The position numbers and the translations under genes are program-made. DNA of 64,000 nucleotides, taken from positions 23,165 to 87,164 of the forward strand of contig LWCA01000015.1 in assembly GCA_001642005.1 (NCBI GenBank), in the 5' to 3' direction. The notes beneath the pieces were generated by a model. The model made no database searches. It had not been told where the DNA came from and was given only the letters and a program-made list of their open reading frames with translations. Below, one piece after another: positions 24,868 through 36,820 of the stretch (position 1 is its first letter; every line of letters begins with the position of its first letter). This DNA is from Intoshia linei (taxonomy: Eukaryota > Orthonectida > Rhopaluridae).

Positions 24868-25990
24868 TGCAATGTAATACTGTATGCTTTGTTTGTGTGT
24901 GTGTTATCGTTTATTTTAATAACTATCAGTCTTAGAATTTTATAAAATCCCCATTTCCATTACAGTTTTTTCCGGGTATTAGTAAAAAAATTCTGAACCT
25001 CCCAAACTCACATCTTATGGGTCAAAAAGTCCAATTGTACTTTTTTTAAAAATCAAAAGAGTTCGAGAATTTAAAAAAATCTATACTTTCATATCGATTT
25101 TAAAATCATAAATTTAAATTTAAAAAAAATCTATCTTCAGGACCAAAACCACAAATTACCTTTTTTTTTAATGAAAACAGCTTTAGAATTTAAAAAAATT
25201 TACAGGTGGTACAGATGTAACCTGTTAACATATACAAACAATTTCAATCTGAATAAGTGACGCGGTCAAAAAAACATTTTAGTATTCATATATTTTTTTT
25301 CCTAAATATTTTATTAAAACCAAAAATGTGTAATAATTAACTGTGCGAAAAGTATAAAAAAGAAAAGATTAGTCTGTTAGAGCTTATTCCAGCTGATATA
25401 AATAAAAAATTTGAAACCCAGAAATCTACGCATTCCCGGTTAAAAATAATTTTTAATATATTATTAACCAATATTTTTCAAATATTTGGATTAAAATAAA
25501 AATTCAAAATTTAAATATTGATCCTACAAATTCAAAAAAAAGTGTGCATTGAACGTCTACACATGTTCAATAAAGAAATATGGGTAAAAATCTATATTAT
25601 TTATTCGTTAGGAATTTTTTTAATTGCTACGCAATTTATAAAACTTAAATATCATTTTCAAAACATTTTGTTTAAAATTTAAATTAAAACTACAACAACG
25701 GATTACTAAAAGTAATACAACTTTGTTATTATCATTTTTATATTTATTAGGTAATCTACAAAAAAGGCACACATTTATAATTAGTAATTATATTTTATTA
25801 ATTACGTACTTATGAAATACTTATTAATGATATCATCAAAATATCACACTTGAGACTTGAGACTGTTAATGTTTATTTGTCAATTATAATTATAATAAAT
25901 GTACATTTAAATTAAAATAGTATTTTTTAAAAATAAAATTTCACTTGTTAATTAACATTTAGATATGGATATATACTTCAGCTAATCGGC
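24868..25990 (+). mobile_element. Helitron-family fragment
   Basis: Begins ATGCTTTGTTTGTGTGTGTG, the family 5' sequence without the TCC start, and continues with the four internal modules (TTAGAATTTTATAAAATCC, AGAATTTAAAAAAATTTAC, GTGACGCGGTCAAAAAAAC, TTATTCCAGCTGATATAAAT). No 3' hairpin was found. It lies between the gap and EXOC8. Confidence 0.6.
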
Positions 25991-26209
25991 ATTTGGTAAA
26001 TGTTGGTTTATGGTGGTCCACAAAAAATTAAGAATAAAATATGGTCCACAGCGAAAAACTGGGATTTTTAAATATACGGTAACGCAGATTCACTTTTATA
26101 AAATAAATGATGTGCGACGTAGATTGTAAGAGTTCTCTGATTTTGTATTGTATTTTTTATAATTCTAGGATTGATTAATTTATTTTTAATATTAAAAAAA
26201 GTATAATTG

Positions 26210-26402
26210 AGGTTATTGACCTTGAAGGACTTAATTTCTGAAAATGAAATTTGCGATAAAACATCCCGCTCGATAAAACTGTACTAGAAAGATGGAACTT
26301 TTAAAACTCGACCCTCTTACTTTCTTAAATAAACTGAACAAACAAATAATTAAACAGACATACATTTTTAACTAAATTACTTTATGTAAGTAAGGATTTA
26401 CC
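26210..26402 (-). mobile_element. Helitron 5' end fragment, minus strand
   Basis: Read on the minus strand from 26402 it begins TCCTTACTTACATAAAGTAA, a variant 5' end shared with 49847 (+). The following sequence (GTTTTATCGAGCGGGATG on the minus strand) is similar to 41385-41520. It marks a subfamily. Confidence 0.5.
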
Positions 26403-26758
26403 GTTATAAATTTTAAAAACAATTTACGGATAAAAACATTTTTACCGGTAATTTACTGGTAAATTTTTGTCGATTGCTAACACTAGTTTCACTTTTATAA
26501 GATGAAAAAGTATTATTAGCCTATACATTTGTAAGTGTATATTTATTTGGTGAAGGGGTGCGTGAGAAAATATTGTAACTTTGTAGTTCGCCATTTATTT
26601 GAGGAAGCCCTTTTTAAATACACAAGTGCAATTTTTAAGTACACAATAGTTTCAACTTGAAATATGAAACTTTCAAGGAACATTCATTGAATGTAAATGT
26701 AAATATCGATGGAAACATATATTAAACTATTTGCTTTACACGGTAACTATTTAAATTG

Positions 26759-28753
26759 ATGAACGAAATAAATTCTGTGGTATCAAAAGATGGGTTTGAC
26801 CCCACGGAATTCGTGACAAAGTTGGCTATATCTGGAGTGAGCAGTGTGCAAGGTTTTCTAGATTTACTAAAAGAAAATTCGGAAAAAAACAAGCTACATT
26901 TAAAAAAAAATATTTACCAAAACTTTGATTTGTTTATAGACGGAGTAAAAGATGTATCTGAAATGGAATCAATTCTATATAATTTGAGTCATAAACTATA
27001 CGATCAAAAGAAATTGTTGGATGACATATCTAGTCTACTTTTTGAGAAAAAACCTTTAAAAAAAGAGACTATAAAAAAGGAGAGGTTACCATTAATCGTT
27101 GATCAAATCTGTAATTTACCAAAAAAGAGTATATTTGATTACAACAAAATTGAATCTGAAGCAGATTTTGTAGAATTGAAAAATATAAATTTTATTCCAA
27201 TTCGTAAAATACACGCAATTTTATTGATCGATTGTATTGTCATTTTAACGCGAAATACAACTTCCAAAAACAAAAAAATGTACTGCTTTGAAGAATGCCT
27301 AGAACTTCAATCCCTAACAGTTTTCAATGTCACAGATTCAAATGTCACGAATAACACAATTAGAATTATTAAAAATGAAGACAATAAAATTTATCAATGT
27401 CCAAATTCAGATGTTAAATCCTTGTGGATAAACAAGATTAATACTTTACGAAAAAATCTTTTGAAAAAGTCGAATGTGAACCTAAATTTTAATCATCCCA
27501 ATTCTAATCAACCCGAAGAGCTAATTCAAAATGAAAAAAATGACGTCTATTTTAGTGACATTGACGGTAACAATTTCCAAACAATTGTTAACTTTTTACA
27601 AAATATTGATGTTATCATTGCTCACAAAAAATATAAAGAGGCTGTCGACATTGTACTCTCTGTAACTGATATCTTGCAGAAATCAAATAAAATTCCACTT
27701 ATGGTTGAACATGAAAATAAAATTGAACTTGTAAAAAACCAAATTATCAAACAATTATCGGCTGAAGCATTTTTTAGCCCGGAAAGGTGGTCTAGAGCCG
27801 GCACCGAAAAAGATTCTATTCAGGCTATTATTTTGCTGTGCCGTCTCAAACGTTCTTCTCTTGCCGCATCTTTATTTTTACGCGCTCGTTCCACTCAAAT
27901 TGATTACAATCTCAACATTATAAAAATTGAAATTAGTTTTAAAGTTCACGTTGAAAATCTCGTTAAAATGTTTTGCAGCAATATGGAGCTTTATTTTCAT
28001 GATTATATGAATCTCTTCAAAAAAGACTATCCTTGTCTCGTCTCAGATTTCATTGTTTGGACTCAAGAACAGTTAATGTACTTTGTGTATAGATTCAGTA
28101 ATTATGTCTTGACAATTAAATCGCCCTACCCTTTGGAAGTTATTGTTTCACTTGTTGTCAACTTGCGAAATCGAGTTGAGAATTTCCAAATCTTTGGATT
28201 AAACGTTATTCACATTTTCGATGAAATTATGGCACAACCGTTATCAAATTTCATCAATTGTACAAACAGGGTTAACCTTGAGAAATTTAACGTTTTATCA
28301 TCAAAAATTAAACGTAATTGTTTCAAATCCGAAAAAAATAAAATCAGATTCGAAAACATTCTCAACAAATTTGGCATCAAACTTAAAACAGATTATTTTT
28401 TAACACATAAGGATGTTTTCAGTACGTACCTTACAGAATACATTATATCCCTACTCAAAATTTATATTGACATGGTTAACCTTTCAATTAAAACTTATAA
28501 TCTTTCTATTCATTCCCACCTCAAACATAATTTAAATCTCATTTACAACCGGTTTGTGTCTTATTTAAGACGTTTATTCAGAGAATACGAGAAATCTAAT
28601 CAGGAAGTCCAGAAAATTATCAAAATTAATTGCACCTTTTTCATTTCTCAACTTCAACCTGCTGTTAATCGTATTCTATTATACAATATTAATTATTCTT
28701 TGATTGACGAAACCAATTTGGATAATATTAAAGATTTCTTTGAAATTAAATAA
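26759..28753 (+). CDS. EXOC8: Exocyst complex component 8 (Exo84)
   Basis: Subunit of the octameric exocyst that tethers secretory vesicles to the plasma membrane. A single exon of 664 codons from the ATG at 26759. The N-terminal Vps51/Exo84-type helical region (residues ~10-95) has EFVTKLAISGVSSVQGFLDL and ISSLLFEKK. A PH domain follows at ~140-230 (FIPIRKIHAILLIDCIVILT, then WINKINTLRKNLL). The Exo84 C-terminal cullin-repeat-like region spans ~250-640 (VNFLQNIDVIIAHKKYKEAV, FSPERWSRAGTEKDSIQ, LCRLKRSSLAASLFLRAR, YRFSNYVLTIKSPYPLEVIV). It converges on PIP4P, with 53 bases between stop codons. The gene is intronless here although its neighbours have many introns; vertebrate EXOC8 is also single-exon. 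Confidence 0.93.
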   Translation: MNEINSVVSKDGFDPTEFVTKLAISGVSSVQGFLDLLKENSEKNKLHLKKNIYQNFDLFIDGVKDVSEMESILYNLSHKLYDQKKLLDDISSLLFEKKPLKKETIKKERLPLIVDQICNLPKKSIFDYNKIESEADFVELKNINFIPIRKIHAILLIDCIVILTRNTTSKNKKMYCFEECLELQSLTVFNVTDSNVTNNTIRIIKNEDNKIYQCPNSDVKSLWINKINTLRKNLLKKSNVNLNFNHPNSNQPEELIQNEKNDVYFSDIDGNNFQTIVNFLQNIDVIIAHKKYKEAVDIVLSVTDILQKSNKIPLMVEHENKIELVKNQIIKQLSAEAFFSPERWSRAGTEKDSIQAIILLCRLKRSSLAASLFLRARSTQIDYNLNIIKIEISFKVHVENLVKMFCSNMELYFHDYMNLFKKDYPCLVSDFIVWTQEQLMYFVYRFSNYVLTIKSPYPLEVIVSLVVNLRNRVENFQIFGLNVIHIFDEIMAQPLSNFINCTNRVNLEKFNVLSSKIKRNCFKSEKNKIRFENILNKFGIKLKTDYFLTHKDVFSTYLTEYIISLLKIYIDMVNLSIKTYNLSIHSHLKHNLNLIYNRFVSYLRRLFREYEKSNQEVQKIIKINCTFFISQLQPAVNRILLYNINYSLIDETNLDNIKDFFEIK

Positions 28754-28806
28754 CAGCAAATATAATTTTATTTTAATTTTACATTATTTACAAATTTTCT
28801 CCAAAT

Positions 28807-31800
28807 TCAGATTCGTCCTGTTACTTCACTTTTAGCCATTCTAATGTAGTAAAGAGTTATCCACCCAAGAAAGATGAATCCACTTAGCAAAACTAAAATA
28901 AATGTTCAAATTTTCTTGTAAAAGTGTTTCATATGGGCATCTGCAGATCTGAACATACCATTCTCGAGGCAGCTAAAATAAAATATGCCCTTGAAAAATT
29001 TTCGAAATTGAAAATACCAGATATCCTAATCACCTCTAAGGCTTACAGTTTATATTTAACACATACAATAGTGAAGTTACTGAAAAATATAAATATTTTT
29101 TAAATTTTAAATTTGCAAATTGAGGCCCGAGGAGGGGATAGGGCGTGGTTCTCAATTTTTTTTGGCCGTAAAATGAAAAAAGTCGTAGCATAAATTCTGG
29201 GATAATTTTTAAAATTATAAGCATTATCATAAATGGAAATATAAAAAAAGTTCATTTTCACGGTTAAAACCACAGAATACTTTTTTTAACATTGAAACCA
29301 GGCCTAAAATTTAAAAAAAATTACAGCTGATACAGTTATATCCAGTGAAAACACAAAAAATTTCAATATGACAAAGTGACGCCTTCACCATCAAAAAAGC
29401 ACTTTAATATTCATTTTTTTAAAAAAATTAAAAAAGTTCGCCCTCGACAGAGCTAGGATGCTAATATAAGCTCTACTCTATCCGTTAATGTTGTTAAATT
29501 AAACCTATCCATAATATTATCAAAAAAAAATGTGTTTTAATGATTAATCCAGTGGTAATCTAAATTAATATTATGATTATAACAAAAAACTAACTAGAAA
29601 TGCAATTAGAGCAGCACTGTAAATTAGCAAAACAATTGTGTAAGCACGTCTTTTTTTTGAAAGAAAAATTTCGTTGACAGATGATCTAAATATTTGTCTG
29701 ATTTCACCTAGTAGAATAAACAATATCATGGTTTTTGACCATTAATTGGAGGCGTTAGTAGACGAGGTTTACAATTCTGACTTGTTTCTGTATGTTAACT
29801 GGGAAATGCTGCATTAGCTCTGATTTATTTAAAATCCTAGGACTTTATTGTTCAAAATAATGTGTCATTTGAAGTTTTGAACGAAAGACGTAATTTTCAA
29901 ATACTTAATAAAATTTATGAGACTGAATTGGCCCTGAAAACTGTATTAAAATGAGTGTTTATAAAATTCAGGGACTTAAGGCTTTATTTAATTCAGTTAA
30001 AAAAAAAAAAAGTGTAATTTGTCTTACAGGTCTGACAGTAAAAACGCAAATTTCAGAGATTTTTAGTTACTTTGTACGCCGGAAAAAACTTAGGGTTAGA
30101 ATTTGTGTTTTTTAAATTTCTGGACTTTCAGCTTTCTAAATATATTCTTACACAGACAGATACACAGTTTTAGTAACTTTTATTTTATGTACAATTTAAA
30201 AATAATAAAGAAAAAATATTATAATTACAATTTTTTGCAATGGGGACACTTGGCTAAAGATTCTTGATTTGAGTCAAACTAAAAAATAAAATTTATATTA
30301 CAATACATAAGGCTACAGTCCTAGCCAAAGAAAATTTAAACATTCTTAAAAATGAAGGAATCACCATAAAAAGATTCTAAATTATCACGACGTAGTGCGT
30401 CAATTTGTAAAATTTTATTTGTAAATGGTCGCTTTTGTAAAAGATTTTGTTATAATTATTTTAACCAAACTTTTAAAGAGTTTTTAAGATTTTTTTTAAC
30501 ATAACTTTTAAGAGAGTTTTAAGATTCTTTTTTTAACCAATTTTTAAAACTTCTTTTTTTAATGAAAACAGCCCTAGAATTTCGAAAAAATTACAGATGG
30601 TACAGTTGTATCCTGTTAACCCACACCAAAATTTGTAATCCGAATAAGTGACGATTTCACGGTCAAAAAAGCATTTTAGTATTCATATTTTTTTTCCTAA
30701 ATATTTTATTAAAACAAAAAATGTGAAATAATTAATATTCCGAAAATTAAAAAAAAAAATTATTCTGATAGAGCTTATTCCAGTTGATACAAATACGAAA
30801 GTTAAACCCAAGAAATCTACGTATTCCCGATGAAAAATAATTTTTAATATATTATCAACCAATATTTTTCAAATATTTCGAGTCTAGGTCCTGTTTGTAC
30901 GTAGTACATAACAGTCAACCTAGTTCTTTATATGACTCGCCATTTTTGGTATTCTTGGGATCTCGCCGCGAGATAGAAAATTTAAAACTATAGCAACAGC
31001 AGATAAAACCTTTAAAATTTAAATTGCAATAAAATGTAAATTGTAATACAAATTGTAAAATTTAACATTAAAATCTATTTTATCTAAAAATCCATTTTTA
31101 CAACTGAAATTAATTAATTATTTTTTAATTAATAAATATATTTTAATTAAAAAATGAATTTTCTAAATAGTAAATCAGCAATTAGAATAAAATATAAAGA
31201 CAATTTTCTGTAAGCGTCTGAAATCTTATTAAATCTTTAAGTTTTCTTTTTCGATTTAGAAGCATTTTAAATTTCAACGTGATTTAAAACGTAACTAATT
31301 TTGATAAATGGTTTTAAAACTTTTAGTTTTATATTTTAAATTAATGGCTGGATATAAAATAAAATCTTGACTTTACAAATTGACGTATACTCATCATGAA
31401 ATTAAAAAAATTGTGGTTTAAAGCAGGCATTCTCAACCCTTTTTCGCTGTAGACCCCCAAAAAAATTAATAATAATGAAAATTTTTAATTAATCATTACA
31501 TTTGAGTGAAACGAATGGTGGTCAAAAGACATGGAGTACTCTATTTTTGCAAGGTGATAAACTTGATGAACTATTAATATTAACCTTTAACCCGTCAATG
31601 TTCCCAAAATGGAACATGTTTTTCAGCTATTGTTTACGGTACATTATTAATTGTTTACTACATATTTTATCAGATCAATAAAAAGTCTATATTATCTGTC
31701 TTCCCTGTGAAGAATTAATATTTTATATCCCTTGGTTGATGTTTCATAGAATCATGAATATTGACTGATTTTTTGTCCCATTTTCAATTTGAAATTTAAA

Positions 31801-32767
31801 GTTTTTTTTATGACTAGAAACTTACTCGGTCATAAATTTTAATAAAATAATTAAATAAAACCGCTGCTTCTAAAATAGAACAGTGGAGGTTTCCCAATAA
31901 GTTTTTATACTTGTAAGTAATTTAATTTAATACCAAAGAATTTACTTTTACATGTGATGATGAAATGTCATGATTTTTACGTTTTATATTAGTATTTCTA
32001 AGCCTCTATGTTTTAAAAACGACTTTATGTTACTGAAAATGTCTATAATATGTAATAAATGTATATAATTTTCATAGACCCCGTTGAGAATGGCTGGTTT
32101 AAAGGATATGTTGAATATTATAAAAATCGTACCAAGAAAACATCATGACAGTAAAAGCAGCAAACTCTAAAATATTCGCCATCTTCTCTGGGTGATCCGT
32201 GCGGTATATTTACGACAAGCCCACTAAAAATATATTAAAGCATCATGTATATTTTTTATAATTTAAAAAAATGACATAATTTCATAAAGGACCAAAAAAA
32301 CTTAATTGTATACAATGTATATAACTGAATCAGCTTATATAATTGATATATTTAATTGATAATTATATAAACATAAAATACCATCCTTCACGAGGACAAA
32401 CTATGCAACGTGAAGTAGTTTTACACACAAGTAGACATTTACAAAAACATCTAATGTAGCATTTTCCAACAGGCGCTGATCTAATTGCCTTAAAAAGGTA
32501 AAATTATAGAATGTATAATTACTGTGCATTCTTTACAGTTATCACAATTAACGACATAATAATAAGGTCTATCAACCAAACTTATATAAGATTGACACAC
32601 TTCGCATTGGATGAGAGGTGTCCCCAAAGCGGCAGTGTTTAACAAAGGCGTTGTCTCATTTGCATCGATTTGTATACTTTTGTGAGACTCTGCAGAATGA
32701 CATGATTAAAAAATCAAAAATGGTACAAATGCTTTAAAAATAATGATATACCTTCATTTGCAATCAT
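28807..32767 (-). CDS. PIP4P: PIP4P/TMEM55 family protein (putative PI(4,5)P2 4-phosphatase)
   Basis: Endolysosomal membrane protein. Exons joined in phase read [20 protein letters not shown] (from 32767), then [20 protein letters not shown] and [10 protein letters not shown], then [20 protein letters not shown] and [12 protein letters not shown], then [14 protein letters not shown]. After a 2.4-kb intron (about 29742-32143) come [20 protein letters not shown] (TM1), [18 protein letters not shown] and [20 protein letters not shown] (TM2), then a stop at 28807. The zinc-binding CxxC pairs match the family. The family's active-site motif CX5R (human CKVTSQR) reads CKTTSRC here, so the Arg is missing at its expected place. 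Two introns contain hAT and Helitron insertions. Confidence 0.9.
29230..29475 (+). mobile_element. Helitron fragment in the last PIP4P intron
   Basis: Internal modules (GCCTAAAATTTAAAAAAAAT, TACAGTTATATCCAGTG, GTGACGCCTTCACC) run directly into GCCCTCGACAGAGCTAGG, the beginning of the 3' terminal hairpin, which is then broken. Confidence 0.55.
30530..30923 (+). mobile_element. Helitron fragment with intact 3' hairpin end, PIP4P intron
   Basis: Two internal modules are followed by GTCCTGTTTGTACGTAGTAC, the hairpin return arm, and ACCTAG at 30918-30923, then T. This copy has lost the long segment that normally separates modules and hairpin. Confidence 0.7.
31424..32096 (+). mobile_element. Complete non-autonomous hAT element in a PIP4P intron
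   Basis: Termini CAGGCATTCTCAACCC and, at the right, GTTGAGAATGGCTG. It is flanked by a perfect 8-bp duplication GTTTAAAG at 31416-31423 and 32097-32104. It has no coding capacity. It is homologous, in reverse orientation, to 36821-37409. Confidence 0.92.
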
Positions 32768-33674
32768 AATTATTTCGGTTAAATTTTACTGAAGTGATGA
32801 ATATTAATGTTTACATAATAAAGTTTAATTTTATTTTCAAATGTTGAATTAGCGCTTAATTATCTTTGACGGATTAATATTTTTCATTTATTGAAGATTT
32901 ATTTCTGTTTTACAATATAATTTAATCATTCAAATTTCAATTTGACCAATACTATTGGTAATATTTATTATTACATTTTATTGATAAATTCAAATTATTA
33001 TTTACAAAATTATGTTAACTTTAATCTATGAATCCTTAATTTTAACGTTATGAAGGTCGACTGATAAGATAGTAATCATTTTTTCATTATGAAGCCATTA
33101 ATTAATCTTACTAATCCCGTTTATTTTTATTTATGAAATTTATAAATGAATACATGTAATCTAAAATGAGAAATTAATGTTATGATGGGGCCTTCTTTAT
33201 ATCGTGGACCCCTTTGGGAAGCACAGTTTTAGACCCTTTGAATATAAAATTATAAGGAATTTGAATTTGAAGTTTATTTTAAAAAATAATTTATCGTTTT
33301 ATTTTTTTTAAAAATAGATAATCTCATACATGTATAAATAGACTAGGAATCAACCATCCAGTAAATGTCACCACTTAATGCACACATAATATAGTTTTAC
33401 TTGGACATATGCGTTTTGAACTTTAAATAATATCAATTTACCAGCATTAAATACTGTGTATTTTAAAATCTTAATATTATATCAGAAATACTTTATGGAA
33501 ATGGAAGAAATTTTAAATTGTAGTACAATGTGTACTTAAATTAAAATAAATTTTTGAATTGCGTAAATTAATTCTAGAAAAAATTTAAAAAATTAATAAA
33601 TTCATTTATAATTATTTATACAGGTGTTGTATATGTTAACTTGATTTTTTATAGATTTTCCAACTCCGTTTACT
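32768..33674. other. Intergenic, divergent between PIP4P and a small membrane protein gene
   Basis: AT-rich; no exons recognised. A CGTGGACCCCTTTGGGAAGC sequence near 33202 (to about 33228) resembles the inner end of hAT elements. The upstream regions of both genes must lie here. Confidence 0.35.
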
Positions 33675-33929
33675 ATGAAAGAAGAAGACACACATTTGTT
33701 AGTGGATGAAATTGAGATACCACCGAGTTACGCTAGTATGTGGTTTTTTTAGTTATTTTTGTCAGTAGATAATCTTTTTATTTTAGCAAACGAGGTAAGT
33801 AAATCTACATTGTCTCAAGCAACTACCGTCAATTGTAAATTTTGCAATAATTGTCAATTGGTTACATGCATATTTCTCGTTTGTTCTTTGTGTAACTTTT
33901 TTCTTATAATTATATCTTTTTCAGTTTAG
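33675..33929 (+). CDS. Small single-pass membrane protein, unidentified
   Basis: Two exons (33675-33735 and 33787-33929) join in phase across a 51-base intron to give 67 residues. An acidic start MKEEDTHLLVDEIEIPPSYA contains PPSYA (PPxY-like, a possible WW-domain ligand). A Cys-rich patch follows (NCKFCNNCQLVTC), then a hydrophobic segment VCSLCNFFLIIISFSV at the very C terminus. It resembles small endolysosomal adaptor-type membrane proteins in layout only; no family is recognised. The first exon may have upstream non-coding sequence, since ACTATG follows an AG acceptor at about 33653. Moderate trust that it is a gene. Confidence 0.5.
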
Positions 33930-34119
33930 GGTTATGAAATCCCATAGCAGGTTGTCAACATTTTATATTGTTTAAACTACCTATATTAGTGGCCTGTTAA
34001 GGACCGAATTAGCCTCCATAAATTTTTATTAGATTATAACCTTTTTCATACATATTCGCCACAATTTTCCACTATATTACATTGTCATTTTAAAAATGTA
34101 TGAAATTGTTAATGTACGG

Positions 34120-34362
34120 CAGTGCTTTCCAACCATTTGAAGTTTTTTTCACCAATTTTTTGTCTCATAATTGGTTGAAAAAAACTATCCTAAAAACCCT
34201 ATCAAATTTTTGACCCACAAAAATTAATTTGATGAATTAGTTAACTCGATGATTATGTCGCTCTACGAAAAAATATATCCCGCCGTAGATGAATAATTTA
34301 ATATTTTGGAAAAATTTGACACTTTAAAAAATGGTTGGAATCCAACACTATACTATTAAAAT
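34120..34362. mobile_element. hAT-like MITE
   Basis: The left terminus CAGTGCTTTCCAACCATTTG is mirrored at the right by AAAATGGTTGGAATCCAACA. A target duplication is not evident. It encloses a piece with CTCGATGATTATGTCGCTCT that belongs to the 17162-type TIR element. Confidence 0.6.
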
Positions 34363-34499
34363 ATTTTTAGTAATTGCATATATTGTCTATTTGGCCTACA
34401 AATGGCTTCAAGGCTAAATTCCACCTTACACCGGATTTTTTGTTCATATATTAAATAAATTTTGTTATAAAAATTTCCAGTTTATTTACAATTTAAATT

Positions 34500-34812
34500 T
34501 TATATTCTTAAATTTTTCCAATTAATGGTAGGTTTCCTGTTGACGTATTCTATGCATTCTATTATATCATTTGTTTTGACTTCAATATCACCATGCAAAA
34601 TGATACCACATTCATTTCCAGAATTAACTTGTTTTACCTCGTCTTTGAAGTGACGCAAACTGACTAGTTTCCCTAAAAATTCAATGAATTATTATTTTTT
34701 TCAATTTGAAGTTTTCAGGTTATTTCAGAATTTCAACGATTAAATTACACTTTTTGCACCGGTCATGATTACAACATTTCTTACGATAAGGGGAGTTTAT
34801 TAATCGGGGGAA
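34500..34812 (-). CDS. MTIF2: Mitochondrial translation initiation factor IF-2, last exons only
   Basis: The final exon (34672-34500) reads KLVSLRHFKDEVKQVNSGNE, CGIILHGDIEVKTNDIIECI and a stop. This is the conserved C-terminal beta-barrel of IF-2 (human SLTSLKHHKDDI ... TGMDCGLSL ... VGDRIVCYEE). A probable preceding exon (34812-34749) joins in phase. IF-2 needs some 600 further residues, including the GTPase domain, but none lies upstream before the N gap at 35135, and none is seen beyond it. The gene is therefore cut by the gap or is a truncated copy. Confidence 0.8.
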
Positions 34813-34835
34813 CTGAAAATTTTATTTTTTAACAA

Positions 34836-35134
34836 TCCTTACTTATATAATATGCTACGCAATATTTGTTTGTGTGTTCCACTTTATTTAAATAACTACC
34901 AGTCTTAGAATTCTATAAAGTCCACATTTCAATTAATTTTTTCCGGGACATATAATAAGATAAATTTTAACCTTCCAAACTCACATCTTACGGGTCAAAA
35001 ACCCCAATTGTCCTTTTTTTTTGAAAATCAAGTTGGAGAATTTAAAAAAATATATATTATTATTTAAATATTTATTAATATTTAATATTATAATATATAT
35101 ATAATATTTATTTTATATTATTAATAATTAATAA
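34836..35134 (+). mobile_element. Helitron 5' part, cut by the N gap
   Basis: Starts after an A with TCCTTACTTATATAATATGC, followed by the first internal module (TTAGAATTCTATAAAGTCC ... CTTACGGGTCAAAAACC). It then degenerates into TA-rich sequence and stops at the gap. Confidence 0.75.
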
Positions 35135-35135
35135 N
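35135..35135. other. Assembly gap (single N)
   Basis: Joins the contig ending in MTIF2/Helitron sequence to a contig whose first 590 bases equal the end of the contig before 24550. Confidence 0.95.
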
Positions 35136-35725
35136 TTTTTCATATATTCCGCTACATTTTGTTCAATAGTATTCAATTCTGTTAATAATTTCGTAAGTTG
35201 TAACGCAAAGATTTCTTCTTTCTAATCATATATAATAATCCATGTATGTACTTTATTTAACATTTCTATTGATTTTCAAATATGCCCATTTTAGGCACCT
35301 TTTCGAACTTTGGGCGTATTTTAAAAAAAATCTGGACGTGATGCAGAAACACTGATTATACCATCTTGTTCAGAATACAAATCTCTTTCAGGTGCACTAA
35401 ATTTTATTCTTGCACCTCAAAAAAGTTGTTATTTTGTTGGGCAGTGTAATCTTTGACATTTAAACTTTGGTCGGTATTTATTACACATTATACGTTTTTA
35501 TCAATAAATTATATTTTTATATGCTTCCAATGTTAGCATTTTAAAATTGAAATATTTTGTTTCAGTTTTAAAAATCAGCATTGTCTCGTAAGTGTTAAAA
35601 AGCCTTTATTACGTATTTTGTTGAAATGATATAATTTTGATGATTCCACCCTAAAGTTCGACATTAAATAATTTAAATTAAAATTAAATTTTACGTCAAA
35701 TGATGCTGATTATAATCAATCCGAT
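35136..35725. repeat. 590-base exact duplicate, right copy, starting at N gap
   Basis: Same sequence as 23960-24549 with no difference found. The match begins at the first base after the N and ends exactly where the left copy meets its own N. Confidence 0.9.
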
Positions 35726-35950
35726 TTTATTTTTATCATGTTATATTTTGTGTCTAACATTCAATGATATATGTATAATAAAATCTTCAAGATTTGTGGT
35801 CCAAATGTGGTTAGTTTAATTGATTAGTATGGCGAAATTGTAACCTGGGTTATATTTTATGTTGTATAATTATAATTACACATTTTATATATTTTATACT
35901 GTAATTACTATTTACAATTCAAATTGTAAACATTTAACTCGTTTTTTTAT

Positions 35951-36720
35951 GTACATCCTTTACTAATATAACATTGAATGTCTGTATCTGTGTGTTACCG
36001 TTTATTTAAAACATTAACAATCCTAGAATTATAAAACACAATTTTAATACATTTTTCTTATGTTGATATTTCCCATTTTAAAATGTAATAAAATCATTAA
36101 CCTCATCGTAAATCTCAATCTCAGAAATTTATAATTACTACAATGTAGATCAGTGGTTCCCAAAGTTGCCTACAAGAAAAGTTTTAAATAAAATAAATAA
36201 AAGTTAACCTTTTTTCACAATAATATTAAATTAGAATATTATTGATTATTATTAATAGTGAACGTAAACATTATAAATTAAGTTATGATTTACTGATATG
36301 TATATAACGTGAATAATTTTCACGTGCGTTAAATTTAATCTATGCACGATTTAACTTGGTTATATAGTAGTTCCCACAATCGAAGTACATTTTTTTTTAT
36401 TTTTTTATTTGTTAGCTATTTTATTAAAACAAAAATATTCAATAACTAATGGTCCTAGAATTTTTTAAAAAGAAAATTATTCTGATATAGCTTATTCCAG
36501 TTGATATAAGTACAAAATTTCAAAATCAGAAATCCAGGGATTCGCGGTCAAAAATAACTTAATATATAATGAACCAATATTTTTCAAATTTTTGAATTAA
36601 CATTAATTAATTGTAAAATAAAAATTTAAATATTCATCATACAATTTCAAAAAAAGTGGAAACTCACCGTATACGCATTTTAAATACAGAAATATGGTTT
36701 CAATCTACTAAATGAATTCC
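35951..36720 (+). mobile_element. Helitron-family fragments
   Basis: A variant 5' end, TCCTTTACTAATATAACATT at 35951, is followed by GTGTGTTACCGTTTATTTA. Internal modules lie at 36425-36720 (AATGGTCCTAGAATTTTT, CTTATTCCAGTTGATATAAG). A hAT-like end (CAGTGGTTCCCAAAGTTGC at about 36152) intervenes. Confidence 0.5.
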
Positions 36721-36820
36721 TTCTGTTTTTTATCTTGCTTACACAATTTCTTATCAGTGAGCAATAGGGTGTCCACTTTTTTTATTAGAATCACCTATTT
36801 TGCATATTTATTCTGTATAG

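Noticed and set aside
28904-28976. Possible extra PIP4P exon ([20 protein letters not shown])
   Set aside because: It runs into an in-frame TGA and does not join in phase; splicing from about 29510 directly to 28902 joins in phase and gives the second membrane helix.
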